A stretch of 64,000 nt of DNA from Siphonodentalium dalli (GCA_032622095.1 CP136068.1:163949465-164013464); one strand, 5' to 3'. Numbered from the stretch's first letter, positions 22,111-32,128 are shown. The notes: generated by a model from the letters alone, not told the origin. Translations and numbers: made by a program.

Positions 22111-22244
22111 TTAAAGGGGGATAATACACGCACGGTGTGGAATGTTAAAGTGACACGCGGTAAGGGACGTGATGTAATATTGGTGAAACCTCCCCCCCCC
22201 ACTTATAGATATATAACGAAGACGAGAATAACATGTTGATGAAG

Positions 22245-22250
22245 TTTATT
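22245..22250 (-). terminator. poly(A) signal AATAAA, left-arm zinc-finger gene
   Basis: AATAAA on the minus strand starts six bases beyond the stop codon of the 200-aa ORF. It is mirrored exactly at 25251-25256 in the right arm. Confidence 0.7.
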
Positions 22251-22255
22251 GAAAT

Positions 22256-22858
22256 TTAATCATTGTCTGAATCTTCGCCCGTTAGATTTACTGCTAAGAG
22301 TTTCTTGAATTTTCTCATCGCTTCATCCGCAGCCCATTCATTATTATATCCGTGTTTGGTCAGTTTGACCATTTTCTTCATGATAGCGTTATGTATGCGG
22401 GATGTTTTCAATCGATGCTGGTATTCTATCAATCGTCTGTAACTTTTGAGAAAGAGAGAAAACTCTGTGTCGATGCGTTCTAGCTGAGCTTTTCCATCAT
22501 CCTCTTCTCCCGACACGCCCTCTTCTTCCATCAGTTGATCAAACTTATCAGACAATGCTTTCACATCATCGATGACGCGTTTCATCATACTTTTGAATGT
22601 GTTCATCTCATTGACGCATCGCGCAGCTTTCTTACGGCCGAATACTGTTCTACTACCGGCGATAGTATCATCCTCTGAATCTGATAGAGTTCCCCGTTCA
22701 TCTTCATCTGAATCTAGACCCGCTTCGTCAGATTCATCGGTATCTTCTCCGAAGAGAGTTGGTTTTGTCTCGGACATAACTCCGTGTTTAATCTGTTTAT
22801 GTCTTTGTAGATTGTAGTTCGTCGATAAAATAATACCACATAAATCACACCCGTGCAT
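22256..22858 (-). CDS. C2H2 zinc-finger/coiled-coil protein, 200 aa (left arm)
   Basis: Residues 1-26 form one C2H2 finger (CDLC, twelve residues, then HKQIKH, spacing C-x2-C-x12-H-x4-H). An acidic serine-rich stretch follows (about 37-70, DTDESDE, DSDEDERG, DSEDD), then FGRKKAARC and a long charged helical region (about 80-190) likely to form a coiled coil, ending GEDSDND. The reading is identical to the right-arm copy at 24643-25245. It starts with ATG 14 bp inside the end of the upstream finger ORF (22845-23054) in another frame. A stop lies 9 bp upstream in this frame, so a fused product would need a frameshift in the short overlap, or both are made from one mRNA by reinitiation. A DNA-binding role is likely from the finger. 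The family is unknown to me. Confidence 0.7.
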   Translation of the reverse strand: MHGCDLCGIILSTNYNLQRHKQIKHGVMSETKPTLFGEDTDESDEAGLDSDEDERGTLSDSEDDTIAGSRTVFGRKKAARCVNEMNTFKSMMKRVIDDVKALSDKFDQLMEEEGVSGEEDDGKAQLERIDTEFSLFLKSYRRLIEYQHRLKTSRIHNAIMKKMVKLTKHGYNNEWAADEAMRKFKKLLAVNLTGEDSDND

Positions 22859-22935
22859 TATCGCGAATTATTGGAAGAACCATCACTCTTATAAGTATTT
22901 GTTGTTGTTGTTGTGGCTGATGTGGCTGATGATAC

Positions 22936-22966
<31 letters not shown>

Positions 22967-23054
22967 CTGAAGGTGTGTGTTTAACTTTGATATGACGCTT
23001 CAAACTATCTTGCCAAGCATAGACACTTAAGCACTCTTCACATTGATACTTCAT
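22845..23054 (-). CDS. C2H2 zinc finger with polyglutamine tail, 69 aa (left arm)
   Basis: The start chosen is the ATG giving MKYQCEECLS, with A at -3, about 50 bp after a TATA box. The longer frame to 23099 begins with GTG and is not needed. Residues 3-26 form a C2H2 finger (CEEC, twelve residues, HIKVKH; H-x4-H). A run of about ten glutamines encoded by CAA, a YHQPHQP segment and five more glutamines follow. It ends RDNARV, overlapping the next ORF by 14 nt (ATG...TGA). It is the mirror of 24447-24656. Confidence 0.6.
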
Positions 23055-23102
23055 TTTCCTATATATATAATCAGTGAAATCGAGCGTTCTTCTATGCACC
23101 TA

Positions 23103-23110
23103 TATTTATA
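23103..23110 (-). promoter_or_regulatory. TATA box, left-arm zinc-finger gene
   Basis: TATAAATA on the minus strand, within CTATATAAATATAGG, lies about 50 bp upstream of the ATG at 23054. The same arrangement is present at 24391-24398. Confidence 0.6.
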
Positions 23111-23195
23111 TAGAACAGAAACAAGGGAAACGTGGTGGACTAGTTAACTAGTTCAGGCTGTCGTTCACAACGTCTCTTATAGCTACAATACAACC

Positions 23196-23661
23196 TACCT
23201 ATCCAAATGTCAATGCAATTATGAGTGATTTCAATATGAACACTCTATTATATAGATATGTGTAACCTGGTGACTGACATGATGATACAGTTATGCACTA
23301 AATAATGGACTGCTTAACCACAGCAGAATTATAGGTAACTTTTCAGGAGTTAGTCGGAAATATGGCTTGTTGCCATTCATCGGAAAGCTCTCACCGCCGC
23401 CGGCGGCGGCGGCATTGCGGTATTGCGATATTTTACTGCGGCGGCGGTGTCGCCACCCCTACCTATCCAAATGTCAATGCAATTATGAGTGATTTCAATA
23501 TGAACACTCTATTATATAGATATGTGTAACCTGGTGACTGACATGATGATACAGTTATGCACTAAATAATGGACTGCTTAACCACAGCAGAATTATAGGT
23601 AACTTTTCAGGAGTTAGTCGGAAATATGGCTTGTTGCCATTCATCGGAAAGCTCTCACCGC

Positions 23662-23695
<34 letters not shown>

Positions 23696-24275
23696 ATTGC
23701 GATATTTTACTGCGGCGGCGGTGTCGCCACCGCCGCCGGGGTCCGCCGCCGTCGGACCCCACAGTAAAATACTGCAATGCCGCCGCCGCCGCCGCCGCCG
23801 CCGGCGGCGGTGAGAGCTTTCCGATGAATGGCAACAAGCCATATTTCCGACTAACTCCTGAAAAGTTACCTATAATTCTGCTGTGGTTAAGCAGTCCATT
23901 ATTTAGTGCATAACTGTATCATCATGTCAGTCACCAGGTTACACATATCTATATAATAGAGTGTTCATATTGAAATCACTCATAATTGCATTGACATTTG
24001 GATAGGTAGGGGTGGCGACACCGCCGCCGCAGTAAAATATCGCAATACCGCAATGCCGCCGCCGCCGGCGGCGGTGAGAGCTTTCCGATGAATGGCAACA
24101 AGCCATATTTCCGACTAACTCCTGAAAAGTTACCTATAATTCTGCTGTGGTTAAGCAGTCCATTATTTAGTGCATAACTGTATCATCATGTCAGTCACCA
24201 GGTTACACATATCTATATAATAGAGTGTTCATATTGAAATCACTCATAATTGCATTGACATTTGGATAGGTAGGT
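23196..24275. repeat. axis of the palindrome: four 200-bp repeats and GCC/GGC hairpins
   Basis: A ~200-bp block (CTATCCAAATGTCAATGC ... CGGAAAGCTCTCACCGCCGC) occurs twice in direct order on the left (about 23205-23410 and 23460-23665) and twice inverted on the right. Between the inner pair are long (GCC)n/(GGC)n runs and a perfect small hairpin at the axis, GGGGTCCG - 7-base loop - CGGACCCC (23738-23760). The sequence should extrude as a cruciform. Frames rich in Arg, Ala or Pro here are triplet-repeat artefacts. Confidence 0.9.
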
Positions 24276-24390
24276 TGTATTGTAGCTAATGTGATAAATT
24301 TGTATCCAGTACAAACAACAATAAGAGACGTTGTGAACGACAGCCTGAACTAGTTAACTAGTCCACCACGTTTCCCTTGTTTCTGTTCTA

Positions 24391-24398
24391 TATAAATA
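24391..24398 (+). promoter_or_regulatory. TATA box, right-arm zinc-finger gene
   Basis: TATAAATA inside CTATATAAATATAGG, 49 bp before the ATG at 24447. It suggests a compact virus-like or transposon-like promoter facing outward from the palindrome axis. Confidence 0.6.
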
Positions 24399-24446
24399 TA
24401 GGTGCATAGAAGAACGCTCGATTTCACTGATTATATATATAGGAAA

Positions 24447-24534
24447 ATGAAGTATCAATGTGAAGAGTGCTTAAGTGTCTATGCTTGGCAAGATAGTTTG
24501 AAGCGTCATATCAAAGTTAAACACACACCTTCAG

Positions 24535-24565
<31 letters not shown>

Positions 24566-24656
24566 GTATCATCAGCCACATCAGCCACAACAACAACAAC
24601 AAATACTTATAAGAGTGATGGTTCTTCCAATAATTCGCGATAATGCACGGGTGTGA
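24447..24656 (+). CDS. C2H2 zinc finger with polyglutamine tail, 69 aa (right arm)
   Basis: Same protein as 22845-23054. One C2H2 finger at residues 3-26 (CEEC ... HIKVKH) is followed by a polyglutamine tract of CAA codons (about residues 32-41) and a second short Q run. The first in-frame ATG after the TATA box has a good context (AGGAAAATG). It ends in TGA at 24654-24656, after the ATG of the next ORF (24643). One finger per ORF is unusual, because single C2H2 fingers bind DNA weakly. The two neighbouring ORFs may therefore work as a pair. Confidence 0.6.
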
Positions 24657-25245
24657 TTTATGTGGTATTATTTTATCGACGAACTACAATCTACAAAGAC
24701 ATAAACAGATTAAACACGGAGTTATGTCCGAGACAAAACCAACTCTCTTCGGAGAAGATACCGATGAATCTGACGAAGCGGGTCTAGATTCAGATGAAGA
24801 TGAACGGGGAACTCTATCAGATTCAGAGGATGATACTATCGCCGGTAGTAGAACAGTATTCGGCCGTAAGAAAGCTGCGCGATGCGTCAATGAGATGAAC
24901 ACATTCAAAAGTATGATGAAACGCGTCATCGATGATGTGAAAGCATTGTCTGATAAGTTTGATCAACTGATGGAAGAAGAGGGCGTGTCGGGAGAAGAGG
25001 ATGATGGAAAAGCTCAGCTAGAACGCATCGACACAGAGTTTTCTCTCTTTCTCAAAAGTTACAGACGATTGATAGAATACCAGCATCGATTGAAAACATC
25101 CCGCATACATAACGCTATCATGAAGAAAATGGTCAAACTGACCAAACACGGATATAATAATGAATGGGCTGCGGATGAAGCGATGAGAAAATTCAAGAAA
25201 CTCTTAGCAGTAAATCTAACGGGCGAAGATTCAGACAATGATTAA
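24643..25245 (+). CDS. C2H2 zinc-finger/coiled-coil protein, 200 aa (right arm)
   Basis: Same product as 22256-22858, with no residue difference. The N-terminal finger (CDLC...HKQIKH), acidic linker and helical C-terminal two-thirds are intact. The identity of both copies over 200 codons, in an element whose minisatellite and spacers have diverged, suggests gene conversion between arms, recent formation of the palindrome, or constraint. The stop at 25243-25245 is followed by AATAAA at 25251. Not recognised as a named family; no function beyond probable DNA binding is claimed. Confidence 0.7.
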   Translation: MHGCDLCGIILSTNYNLQRHKQIKHGVMSETKPTLFGEDTDESDEAGLDSDEDERGTLSDSEDDTIAGSRTVFGRKKAARCVNEMNTFKSMMKRVIDDVKALSDKFDQLMEEEGVSGEEDDGKAQLERIDTEFSLFLKSYRRLIEYQHRLKTSRIHNAIMKKMVKLTKHGYNNEWAADEAMRKFKKLLAVNLTGEDSDND

Positions 25246-25250
25246 ATTTC

Positions 25251-25256
25251 AATAAA
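25251..25256 (+). terminator. poly(A) signal AATAAA, right-arm zinc-finger gene
   Basis: AATAAA five bases after the stop codon. With the TATA box it defines a transcription unit of under 1 kb containing both ORFs. Confidence 0.7.
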
Positions 25257-25389
25257 CTTCATCAACATGTTATTCTCGTCTTCGTTATATATCTATAAGT
25301 GGGGGAGGAGGTTTCACCAATATTACATCACGTCCCTTACCGCGTGTCACTTTAACATTCCACACCGTGCGTGTATTATCCCCCTTTAA

Positions 25390-25905
25390 TTATGTCATAG
25401 CATTGGTACATAGAAGACTGTATAACACTATGCCTATGTCTGTATCTGTTGTCACACCGTGAGTGGATTGTCCGCCTTTAATGATGTCATAGCGTGTGTA
25501 TATGCAAGACAGTATAACCCTATGATAATGCCTGTAGCTGTTGTTGGTAAGATGTGAAATATAAATTTCAAGGTTCAATTCATTCGTGTAGTAATTTTGT
25601 ATATGTTCAACGCTCTTCATTCGTGCGCTTGTATTGTTAACATTCATTCATAATGAGTGTCCCTTTAGAGTGTCTTGTGTTCCTTTAAGATTCAAATACC
25701 AATATTACATCACGTCCCTTGTTTCGTGTCACTTTAACTCCTTGAGTGTATTGCCCCTTCGAATGATGTCATAGCATGGGTACATGTAAGATAGTATAAC
25801 ACTATGACTATGTCTGTATCTGTTGTTGGTAAGATGTGAAAATATAAATTTCAGTTCATTCGTGTAGTAATTTCGTATATGTTCAACGCTCTTCATTCGT
25901 AAGAG
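25390..25905 (-). repeat. subterminal direct repeats, right arm, inner pair
   Basis: Mirror image of 21597-22110: one full copy (25390-25670) and one shortened copy (about 25725-25905). Differences from the left arm are single substitutions. Confidence 0.75.
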
Positions 25906-26554
25906 TAATTACCAACTGGAAGTTGTACTATTTTTGATAAACATCGGATTTGCTCATCAGACGATAAGCTGACAATATTTACGTATGGTCTAATTAGATT
26001 CATGCATAAATGTAAGGTAATTTTTGTTATGGTCAAGTTTTTTGTTAAGACCATGTTCTAACATAGATCGATAAATAAGTTAAAGGTCATTATATTCCAC
26101 AGTCAAATCTATTGGTGATCGAATTTGATAACTATTTTATTGGAACAACTAAGAGTATTATTTACGTGAGATCAATGAGTCCAATTATTATAAATAATAA
26201 ATTGCAGGCATCGGTGGATACCCGATTGCCACATTTAGTGATCACGTGATAAACTGATAAAATGTCCAAGTGTCGTACTATAATGAGCAAAAAAAAAATG
26301 AGTTGACCTTCGGCTTCGTCCCGATTGGGTACTGAGCTGACACCGGGGATAAATTGACCAATGACTGCTATCGTATCCTTTTGACAGATATGTGTGCGCA
26401 GACTCGTTTGATATTCGCTATCGCATTACTATGTTTTAATAGCCAAGCCTTCACTTCTCGTCTGACTCTCTTACCGTCAAGACCTGTCTACATAGTACTT
26501 CTCCGGCAGACTATTCATCCACTGATAGGCCTACATACAGGTATGCCCCATTTT

Positions 26555-26971
26555 TTTGCTCATTTGCTCATTTTTATTGCTCATTTGCTCATTTTATTGC
26601 TCATTTTTTTGCTCATTTGCTCATTTATTTGCTCATTTGCTCATTTTTATTGCTCATTTGCTCATTTTCTTGCTCATTTACTCATTTTCTTGCTCATTTG
26701 CTCATTTTTTTGCTCATTTGCTCATTTTTATTGCTCATTTGCTCATTTTCTTGCTCATTTGCTCATTTTTTTGCTCATTTGCTCATTTTTATTGCTCATT
26801 TGCTCATTTTCTTGCTCATTTGCTCATTTTTTTGCTCATTTGCTCATTTTTATTGCTCATTTGCTCATTTTCTTGCTCATTTGCTCATTTTCTTGCTCAT
26901 TTGCTCATTTTCTTGCTCATTTGCTCATTTTTTTGCTCATTTGCTCATTTTTCTTGCTCATTTGCTCATTG
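26555..26971 (-). repeat. TGAGCAAA minisatellite, right arm
   Basis: Same 20-21-bp units as 20266-20947 but on the other strand and about 265 bp shorter. The length difference shows that the arms have evolved separately since the palindrome formed, or come from different alleles. Confidence 0.92.
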
Positions 26972-26998
26972 ATTGGTGCATACTCAAGAGTCATAGAC

Positions 26999-27300
26999 CT
27001 AACATCCAATGTACGTTAATGGTGTCCTAGCGTGGGTACATAGAAGACTGTATAACACTATGCCTATGTCCGTATCTGTTGTCACACCGTGAGTGGATTG
27101 TCCGCCTTTAATGATGTCATAGCGTGTGTACATGCAAGACAGTATAATACTATGATTATGTCTGTAGCTGTTGTTGGTAAGATGTGAAATATAAATTTCA
27201 AGGTTCAATTCATTCGTGTAGTAATTTCGTATATGTTCAACGCTCTTCATTCGTGCGCTTGTATTGTTAACATTCATTCATAATGAGTGTCCCTTTAGAT
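26999..27300 (-). repeat. subterminal direct repeat, right arm, outer copy
   Basis: Mirror of 19936-20236. It carries the same internal doubling around TATGACATCATTAAAGG and the same surviving 92-codon frame. Confidence 0.75.
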
Positions 27301-27657
27301 CGATAAATAAGTTAAAGGTCATTACATTCCACAGTCAAATCTATTGGTGATCGAATTTGATGCTGGTATTATCACGTTGGTCTGTGATTGAGTGTACAAA
27401 ATCTCTTGTCAAGTGAACACCTGCAGATTATCTATTTTTCTAAACATGGAACATGTCTGAACCTATCATTGGTACAATAGCAGTGATATAATGTTACATC
27501 ATCGGTGCTACCTGGAGTTTTCGGCATACAAAATGATCGTAAGTGTGACCGGAGTGATAAGGGGTTATTACGTAATGTTATTATAACAATGTCATCAAAG
27601 CAATTTCTATAATTGAGTGTCTCACGACCTGACTTAATATGTATGCATGTTTTTGGC

Positions 27658-28129
27658 TAACTAATTATCGTGTGAATGACACAGTTTATCAACCTTAATT
27701 GATACTAACTCGTTTTGTTCAGACATTAAATCGATATGTTTTCTGAATACCATATAACTGTGACCGGGGAAATAATATAATTCATTTGGTAAAGCAAAGG
27801 TGTGACACACGACATTGTTACCATCAATGTCGCGTGTGATTGCGTGTACAGCGAACAATTCATTCTGGAGGGTTGTAATTTCACATTACAATTTTCGACC
27901 GTTAGGGATTGAACATAGTACATCTCAAAACTTCCAATAATTCACGATAATACACACCTGTCATATGGGATAGAGAGAGTGTAAAGAATAAACGCTGTTT
28001 ATTATTTATGTAAAAGTAATGGTGTCTATTTTCAGGTATGACAATTATATGAACTGCGTCCGATAAAACACTGGAATGTATGCATACATATCGATGGTCA
28101 CAATGTCCAATAAAGCTATTTCTAAACAT
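27658..28129 (-). pseudogene. broken reading frame, right arm
   Basis: Mirror of 19106-19577, with the same frame breaks. Visible residue changes relative to the left arm are a Glu/Val difference in the first piece and Arg/His in the last piece. The family is not recognised. Confidence 0.4.
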
Positions 28130-28513
28130 CGATTAATAAATTCATGAAAAATATTTGAACAAAAAATATTACGAAAGATATTACGCGCAAATAATTTAAC
28201 ATTCGACATTTTTTAATATCGAGTTTATCAGAAACCGAAAACTCGTTATAAATTTTTTATTTAAACTTTTTTTAGAGAAATAATTTTGAGGGTTTTGATA
28301 ATTTGGAAGTTTGGAAATTTTGGGGTTTTGATAATTTGGAAGTTTGGAAATTTTTAAATTTTTTGGAAAAAATAATTTTTGGAAGTTTTGAAATTTTTGA
28401 AGTTTTGAATTTTTTTTTGGGTTTTGTTATTTTGGGAATATTTTAGTACAACCAATTTTAGACCCCAAAGATTCTATTTTTAGATGTGAATCCAACGAGG
28501 CGCCTATTCTTCT

Positions 28514-30480
28514 GTACCCGACAAACGTGCCCGTCGAAATCCATCCGGTTTTACCTGATTTGACCTTGATTGATCATTTTGAAGGTCAAGGTCTGGTCGG
28601 GGTCACGATTGGACCCGTCCAAAACAATCAGTGGACAAAACTAACCCCACGTATCAAATTTCGTCGAAATCCCATCAAAATTGGCAATTTGACCTTGAAG
28701 TTACCCGATTTCAAGGTCAAGGTCACGTCGCACGGACAGATGAATATGCTTATGAGACTCGCCATAAGAAAGTAACCCCACATACCAAGTTTCATCGAAA
28801 TCCCGTGATATTCGGGCGTTTGACCTTGAAATGACCCGATTTGAAGGTCAAGGTGACGTCGCACGGACAAATTAATATGCCTATGTTCGTCCCCGGCCGA
28901 AAATACCCCCACATACCAAGTTTCATCGAAATCGGTTGGGACGTTTTCGAGTTCATCGCGAACACACACACAGACACACAGACACACAGACACACAGACA
29001 GACAGATCTTCCAAAATATATAATAGACTAGAAGGTGACCCGACTTCGTCCGGGCTTTGACCTTGAATTGTCCATTTTGAAGGTCAAGGTCAAGTGGGGT
29101 AACGATTTGACCAGTCCAAAACACTGCCCGGACAAAAGTACCCGACAAACGAGCCCGTCGAAATCCATCCGGTTTTACCCGATTTGACCTTGAATTGATC
29201 ATTTTGAAGGTCAAGGTCTGGTCGGGGTCACGATTGGACCCGTCCAAAACAATCGGTAAACAAAAGTAACCCAACGTATCAAATTTCGTCGAAATCCCAT
29301 CAAAATTGGCGATTTGACCTTGAAGTTACCCGATTTCAAGGTCAAGGTTACGTCGCACGGGCAAATGAATATGCTTATGAGACTCGCCATAAGAAAATAC
29401 CCCCACATACCAAGTTTCATCGAAATCCCGTGATATTCGGGCGTTTGACCTTGAAATGACCCGATTTCAAGGTCAAGGTGACGTCGCACGGACAAATTAA
29501 TATGCCTATGTTCGTCCCCGGCCGAAAATACCCCCACATACCAAGTTTCATCGAAATCGGTTGGGACGTTTTCGAGTTCATCGCGAACACACACACAGAC
29601 ACACAGACACACAGACAGACAGATCTTCCAAAATATATAATAGACTAGAAGGTGACCCGACTTCGTCCGGGCTTTGACCTTGAATTGTCCATTTTGAAGG
29701 TCAAGGTCAAGTGCGGTCACGATTTGACCAGTCCAAAAACACTGCCCGGACAAAAGTACCCGACAAACGTGCCCGTCGAAATCCATCCGGTTTTACCCGA
29801 TTTGACCTTGATTGATCATTTTGAAGGTCAAGGTCTGGTCGGGGTCACGATTGGACCCGTCCAAAACAATCAGTGGACAAAACTAACCCCACGTATCAAA
29901 TTTCGTCGAAATCCCATCAAAATTGGCAATTTGACCTTGAAGTTACCCGAATTCAAGGTCAAGGTCACGTCGCACGGACAGATAAATATGCTTATGAGAC
30001 TCGCCATAAGAAAGTAACCCCACATACCAAGTTTCATCGAAATCCCGTGATATTCGGGCGTTTGACCTTGAAATGACCCGATTTGAAGGTCAAGGTGACG
30101 TCGCACGGACAAATTAATATGCCTATGTTCGTCCCCGACCGAAAATACCCCCACATACCAAGTTTCATCGAAATCGGTTGGGACGTTTTCGAGTTCATCG
30201 CGAACACACACACAGACACACAGACACACAGACACACAGACAGACAGATCTTCCAAAATATATAATAGACTAGAAGGTGACCCGACTTCGTCCGGGCTTT
30301 GATCTTGAATTGTCTATTTTGAAGGCCAAGGTCAAGTGGGGTCACGATTTGACCCGTCCAAAACACAGTGCCCGAACAAAAGTACCCGACAAAAGTACCC
30401 GTCGAAATCCATCCGGTTTTACCCGATTTGACCTTGAATTGATCATTTTGAAGGTCAAGGTCAGGTGGGGTCAAACACCA
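28514..30480 (+). repeat. ~625-bp tandem repeat array, right part
   Basis: Starts with the right GTACCC duplication (28514-28519) and completes the interrupted unit to 29027. Further units follow at 29028-29644 (617 bp) and 29645-30269 (625 bp), with a partial at 30270-30480. The unit at 29645 shares private variants with the interrupted unit (GTGCGGTCACG, CCAAAAACAC, CTTGATTGATC, AATCAGTGGAC), so the two are recent sisters. AAGGTCA half-sites occur about twelve times per unit, in four inverted groups. Confidence 0.95.
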
Positions 30481-31148
30481 ACACCCCAAAAATGGTGGAA
30501 ATCGGCCCAGCGGATACCGGGAAATCGGCCCAGCGGATACCGAGATACCCTATGCATCAAATTTCGTCCGTAAAAATCCGCCAGTTTAACACGATTTGAT
30601 TTCCACTGAAGTATATAAACGCGCCTCATATACACACGCTCATTAATTATCAAGTTTCAACGTAAAGATAAATTACCATCGGTGCCCGATATATCGCCAA
30701 GACGTCTGAAACAGTCAAATGCATCGGCCGGGTAAGAGTTAACGTGATCTAACTGTATGACCTCTAACGACGTCATAGAAGTTACGCATTGTTTTTACCC
30801 TGATAGAAGATCGTACCACTTCTTCTTAATAATTGAGGCAGATAACAAAAACGGATACATACTTATTATATATCGTTGGAAAGAGGAAACACGAAAGATT
30901 CCCCATAAGAAAGTACCCCAACATACCTAGTTTCATCGAAATCCCGTGATATTCGGGCGTTTGACCTTGAAACGACCCGATTTCAAGGTCAAGGTCACGT
31001 CGCACGGACAAATTAATATGCCTATGTTCGCACCCGGCCGAAAATACCCCCACATACCAAGTTTCATCGAAATCGGGTGGGCCGTTTTCGAGTTCATCGC
31101 GAACACACAGACAGACAGACAGACAGATCTTCCAAAATATATAATAGA
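30481..31148 (+). repeat. diverged end of the 625-bp array
   Basis: After 30480 the unit is replaced by about 420 bp of other sequence, including a short direct repeat GAAATCGGCCCAGCGGATAC at about 30499 and 30521. The family sequence resumes at about 30902 (CCCATAAGAAAGTACCCC) and runs to the usual tail (TCTTCCAAAATATATAATAG, 31128-31147). The array ends here. Confidence 0.75.
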
Positions 31149-31174
31149 TAGTGTGTGCTAAAGGTTCACTTACC

Positions 31175-32060
31175 ATCACTGCATGAAAAGTGGAATTTAC
31201 AAAAAAATAAATTATGCCTAAAGTCCATGTACACAATTTACAACGGGATAAATTTATCCTAAATTTGAAATTTAGGCATATGCATAAATTTCACATTTAT
31301 TCTTCCTCACAAAGTGAATAAATGCGAATAAATTCTCCCTAAATTTGAAATTCCAGATTTCGAACAAAATAGATCTGGCATGATTCTGGAGTTTAACACA
31401 ATTTATGCACTGCATAAATTTTACATGAATGTTGAAATCCAAGGGACAACATTTCAACACTTTCATAGTGTCATAACTTTGGGATCGTCTTACATATGTT
31501 TCAGAATTCTGCGAATTCGAGATATAAACGCTCTTTATGACATAAATTAAGCAAATGGGGATAAATTTCAAAGTTTATTTGAATAAATTTCAAAATTTAT
31601 GTGGATAAATTTCAAAATTTATGTGGATAAATTTCTAAATTTATGTGGATAAATTTCAAAATTTATGTGGATAAATTTCCATTTATCTACATTTAACTGA
31701 CCATCCAAATTGATCTGACATCAATGTTAGTAAATTTCAACTACATTTATATCATGAAATCTTTTTTTAAATATGGATAAATTTCGACATTTATCTTAAT
31801 AAATTTCGAAATTTATCCTCATTTTTCTAAATTTAGTCATGGCATAAATTTAGAATAAATTGTGTCTAAATTCCATTCACCCAATTTATAATGGTTTTAA
31901 AATTATCCTAATTTTAGAACTCAGATGTGGCAACATGCATGATTATGCACTGTGCAAATTAACATTGAAACATAAGGCGCCAAATTTCAGTACTTATGTA
32001 GTGTCATTCTTTTTGGAACACTCTTAATTTTGTTTCAAAGTTCCATGTATAGATGGATAA
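31175..32060 (+). repeat. AT-rich repeat with AAATTTAT motifs, about 1.4 units of ~645 bp
   Basis: Two diverged direct copies are visible: AATAAATT(A/G)TG(C/T)CTAAA near 31208 and 31852, and the CATGATT...GCACTG block near 31379 and 31938. Between them (31565-31690) is a tandem stretch of AAATTTATGTGGATAAATTT units. The start TCACTGCATGAAAAG recurs at 34038. Non-coding; probably an old mobile element. Confidence 0.6.
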
Positions 32061-32128
32061 ATAAGAACCATTTTTCTGTGCTAAAAATCAGAAGAATTTT
32101 GAGGTGGAAGCCATATGACCACTGCTTA

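Larger units (their letters stand above)
18722..28513. mobile_element. 9,792-bp palindromic element (Maverick/Polinton-like insertion signature)
   Basis: The ends are AGAAGAATAGGCGCCTCG and its exact reverse complement, flanked by a 6-bp duplication (GTACCC). The two arms are near-identical along their length and meet at an axis near 23749. The element interrupts one 625-bp unit: the pieces 18605-18721 and 28514-29027, minus one GTACCC, sum to exactly 625 bp and match the intact unit 29645-30269. Each arm carries, from the outside inward, an AT-rich terminus, a broken ORF region, direct repeats, a TGAGCAAA minisatellite and a two-ORF zinc-finger gene. The arms differ in minisatellite length, by a ~32-bp indel near 24286-24317, and by a few substitutions. 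Maverick/Polinton elements make 6-bp duplications and start with AG, but no polymerase B, integrase or capsid gene is seen. It is therefore non-autonomous or a new type. Confidence 0.9.

Noticed and set aside
23555-23913. Arg-, Ala- or Pro-rich frames near the palindrome axis
   Set aside because: Products of GCC/GGC triplet runs and mirrored on both strands.
18722-28513. Confident Polinton/Maverick assignment
   Set aside because: The target duplication and AG ends fit, but no polymerase B, integrase, protease, ATPase or capsid gene is present, so only a Polinton-like insertion signature is claimed.
17538-30489. Minus-strand frames of 120-190 codons in the 625-bp array
   Set aside because: They cross unit boundaries and the microsatellite tail, recur in every unit with frame changes, and resemble no reverse transcriptase or transposase.
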